Assembly (NCBI GenBank): GCA_043808035.1
Contig: JAZDFH010000005.1
Location: 1-7,028, forward strand
Direction of reading: 5' to 3'
Source of the DNA: JAZDFH01 sp043808035
GTDB taxonomy: Bacteria > Patescibacteriota > Minisyncoccia > UBA6257 > Colwellbacteraceae
DNA: 7,028 nt
Within the stretch, counting starts at the first letter, position 1; every line of letters begins with the position of its first letter. This document shows positions 6,604-7,028 of the stretch, in pieces. The position numbers and the translations under genes were made by a program. Below the pieces are notes generated by a model that saw only the letters and a program-made list of their open reading frames with translations, ran no database searches and had not been told where the DNA came from.

Positions 6604-6939
6604 ATGAAGGTAATAGTTATTGGTACGGGATATGTCGGTTTAATTCAAGGAGTATGTTTAGCGGATGTCGGGCATCAGGTGATATGTATCGATATCGATG
6701 CGCAGAAAATCAAGAAACTCAAAAAGGCAATTGCTCCTATCTATGACCCTGGTATAGAAGAACTTATCAAAAAGAATGTTGTAAATGGGAGGTTGCAATT
6801 CGATATATCGTTTAAAAAACATTTAAAGGGGAGTGATATGGTATTCATTGCGGTTGGCACTCCATCAAACGAAGATGGTGATGCTGAATTAAATAGGACT
6901 TACGCACTCAACGCAAATCTCGTCCCCATTCTGGCATAA
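6604..6939 (+). pseudogene. ugd: UDP-glucose 6-dehydrogenase, N-terminal fragment interrupted by an insertion
   Basis: Intact Ugd oxidises UDP-glucose to UDP-glucuronate with two NAD. The fragment starts with the Rossmann motif GTGYVGL (7-13), keeps acidic D30/D32 at the end of beta-2, and continues with YDPGIEELI (47-55), SDMVFIAVGTPSNEDG (77-92) and AELN (94-97), all as expected for the family. After N97 (base 6894) the similarity stops. The frame reads 14 unrelated residues and ends at TAA (6937-6939). Full Ugd has about 400-450 residues, so the rest of the NAD domain, the helical linker with the catalytic lysine and the UDP-binding domain with the catalytic cysteine are all missing. The sequence beyond the break reads as a transposase end on the other strand. 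The fragment cannot be active. The remainder of ugd may continue beyond the insertion, outside the window. Confidence 0.85.
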
Positions 6940-7028
6940 ACCGCCTTTTGTTCATACCACGATACGCCGTCATGAAGTCTTGTATACTCAAGTTTAACAA
7001 AAGCGACGAACGAAGCAAAGATGTGATT
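6895..7028 (-). mobile_element. Insertion sequence end inside ugd (continues past the window)
   Basis: The left boundary is inferred where Ugd similarity ends, at about 6893-6896. The first bases of the element, AGGACTTACGCA (6895-6906), would be one terminal inverted repeat. On the minus strand this end contains the transposase stop codon, a layout common in compact insertion sequences. Only about 134 nt are visible, so the second inverted repeat, the target-site duplication (a candidate lies within TTAAATA, 6889-6895) and the family cannot be determined. A misassembly at a repeated element is the main alternative. Confidence 0.65.
6900..7028 (-). CDS. Transposase, C-terminal 42 residues (5' end off window)
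   Basis: The minus strand is open from the window edge (7028) to TAA at 6902-6900. It begins NHIFASFVAFVKLEYTRL and includes GVSWYEQKAVYARM. The pattern of a hydrophobic helix ending in F-V-K-L-E, then a 'G-V-S-W-Y-E-x-K' segment and a last basic helix, resembles the C-terminal end of several DDE-type transposases as I remember them. None of the catalytic DDE residues lies in this part, so neither activity nor family can be judged. Its position facing the interrupted ugd supports the call independently, because the protein ends right at the junction where ugd similarity stops. Confidence 0.6.
   Translation of the reverse strand, partial: NHIFASFVAFVKLEYTRLHDGVSWYEQKAVYARMGTRFALSA

Noticed and set aside
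1..7028. CRISPR array, toxin-antitoxin pair, phage defence genes, riboswitch or integron site
   Set aside because: I looked on both strands and saw no regularly spaced repeats, no defence or toxin domains and no conserved riboswitch core.

Overview
This window looks like a piece of a small-genome, AT-rich bacterial chromosome, most likely from the Candidate Phyla Radiation (Patescibacteria, Parcubacteria-like). That placement is an inference. It rests on the low GC content, a very compact ribosomal protein bL19 with the 'ARKHG-EPGATFTVR' style of sequence I associate with that group, the absence of Shine-Dalgarno sequences at every start codon, and tight gene packing. The standard code fits: TGA ends two genes and tryptophan is TGG, which argues against the code-25 lineages such as Gracilibacteria.

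Layout: bases 1-192 carry no convincing gene but hold a hairpin (75-97) and a sigma70-type promoter (154-183) that ends almost at the rplS start codon. rplS (193-495) is followed by a clear intrinsic terminator. Next comes tRNA-Leu(GAG) with an encoded CCA (657-742) and its own promoter, then murI (glutamate racemase, 923-1750), whose promoter abuts its start codon. A T-rich spacer (1751-2018) ends in a TATAAT that opens a surface-polysaccharide operon.

That operon, all on the + strand, is manC (GDP-mannose synthesis), a Wzx-like flippase, a GtrB/ArnC-type polyprenyl-phosphate glycosyltransferase, uxs (UDP-xylose synthase) and ugd (UDP-glucose dehydrogenase). The genes are separated by 8 nt, a 4-nt overlap, a 4-nt overlap and 4 nt, so they are probably co-transcribed and translationally coupled. 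ManC supplies GDP-mannose. Ugd and Uxs form the consecutive pathway UDP-glucose to UDP-glucuronate to UDP-xylose. The glycosyltransferase would load a sugar onto the lipid carrier, and the flippase would move lipid-linked glycan across the membrane.

The main anomaly is at the right end. ugd is intact only to about codon 97, and its homology then stops abruptly at about base 6894. From there the minus strand reads as the C-terminal end of a transposase that runs off the window, with its stop codon about 5 nt inside the junction. This looks like an insertion sequence interrupting ugd and cutting the UDP-xylose pathway at its first step. The second notable pattern is that the three genes with visible promoters (rplS, murI, manC) have -10 boxes only 6-9 nt before the ATG, and none of the seven genes has a Shine-Dalgarno sequence. 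This points to leaderless mRNAs. I did not find a clearly new multi-gene system here.
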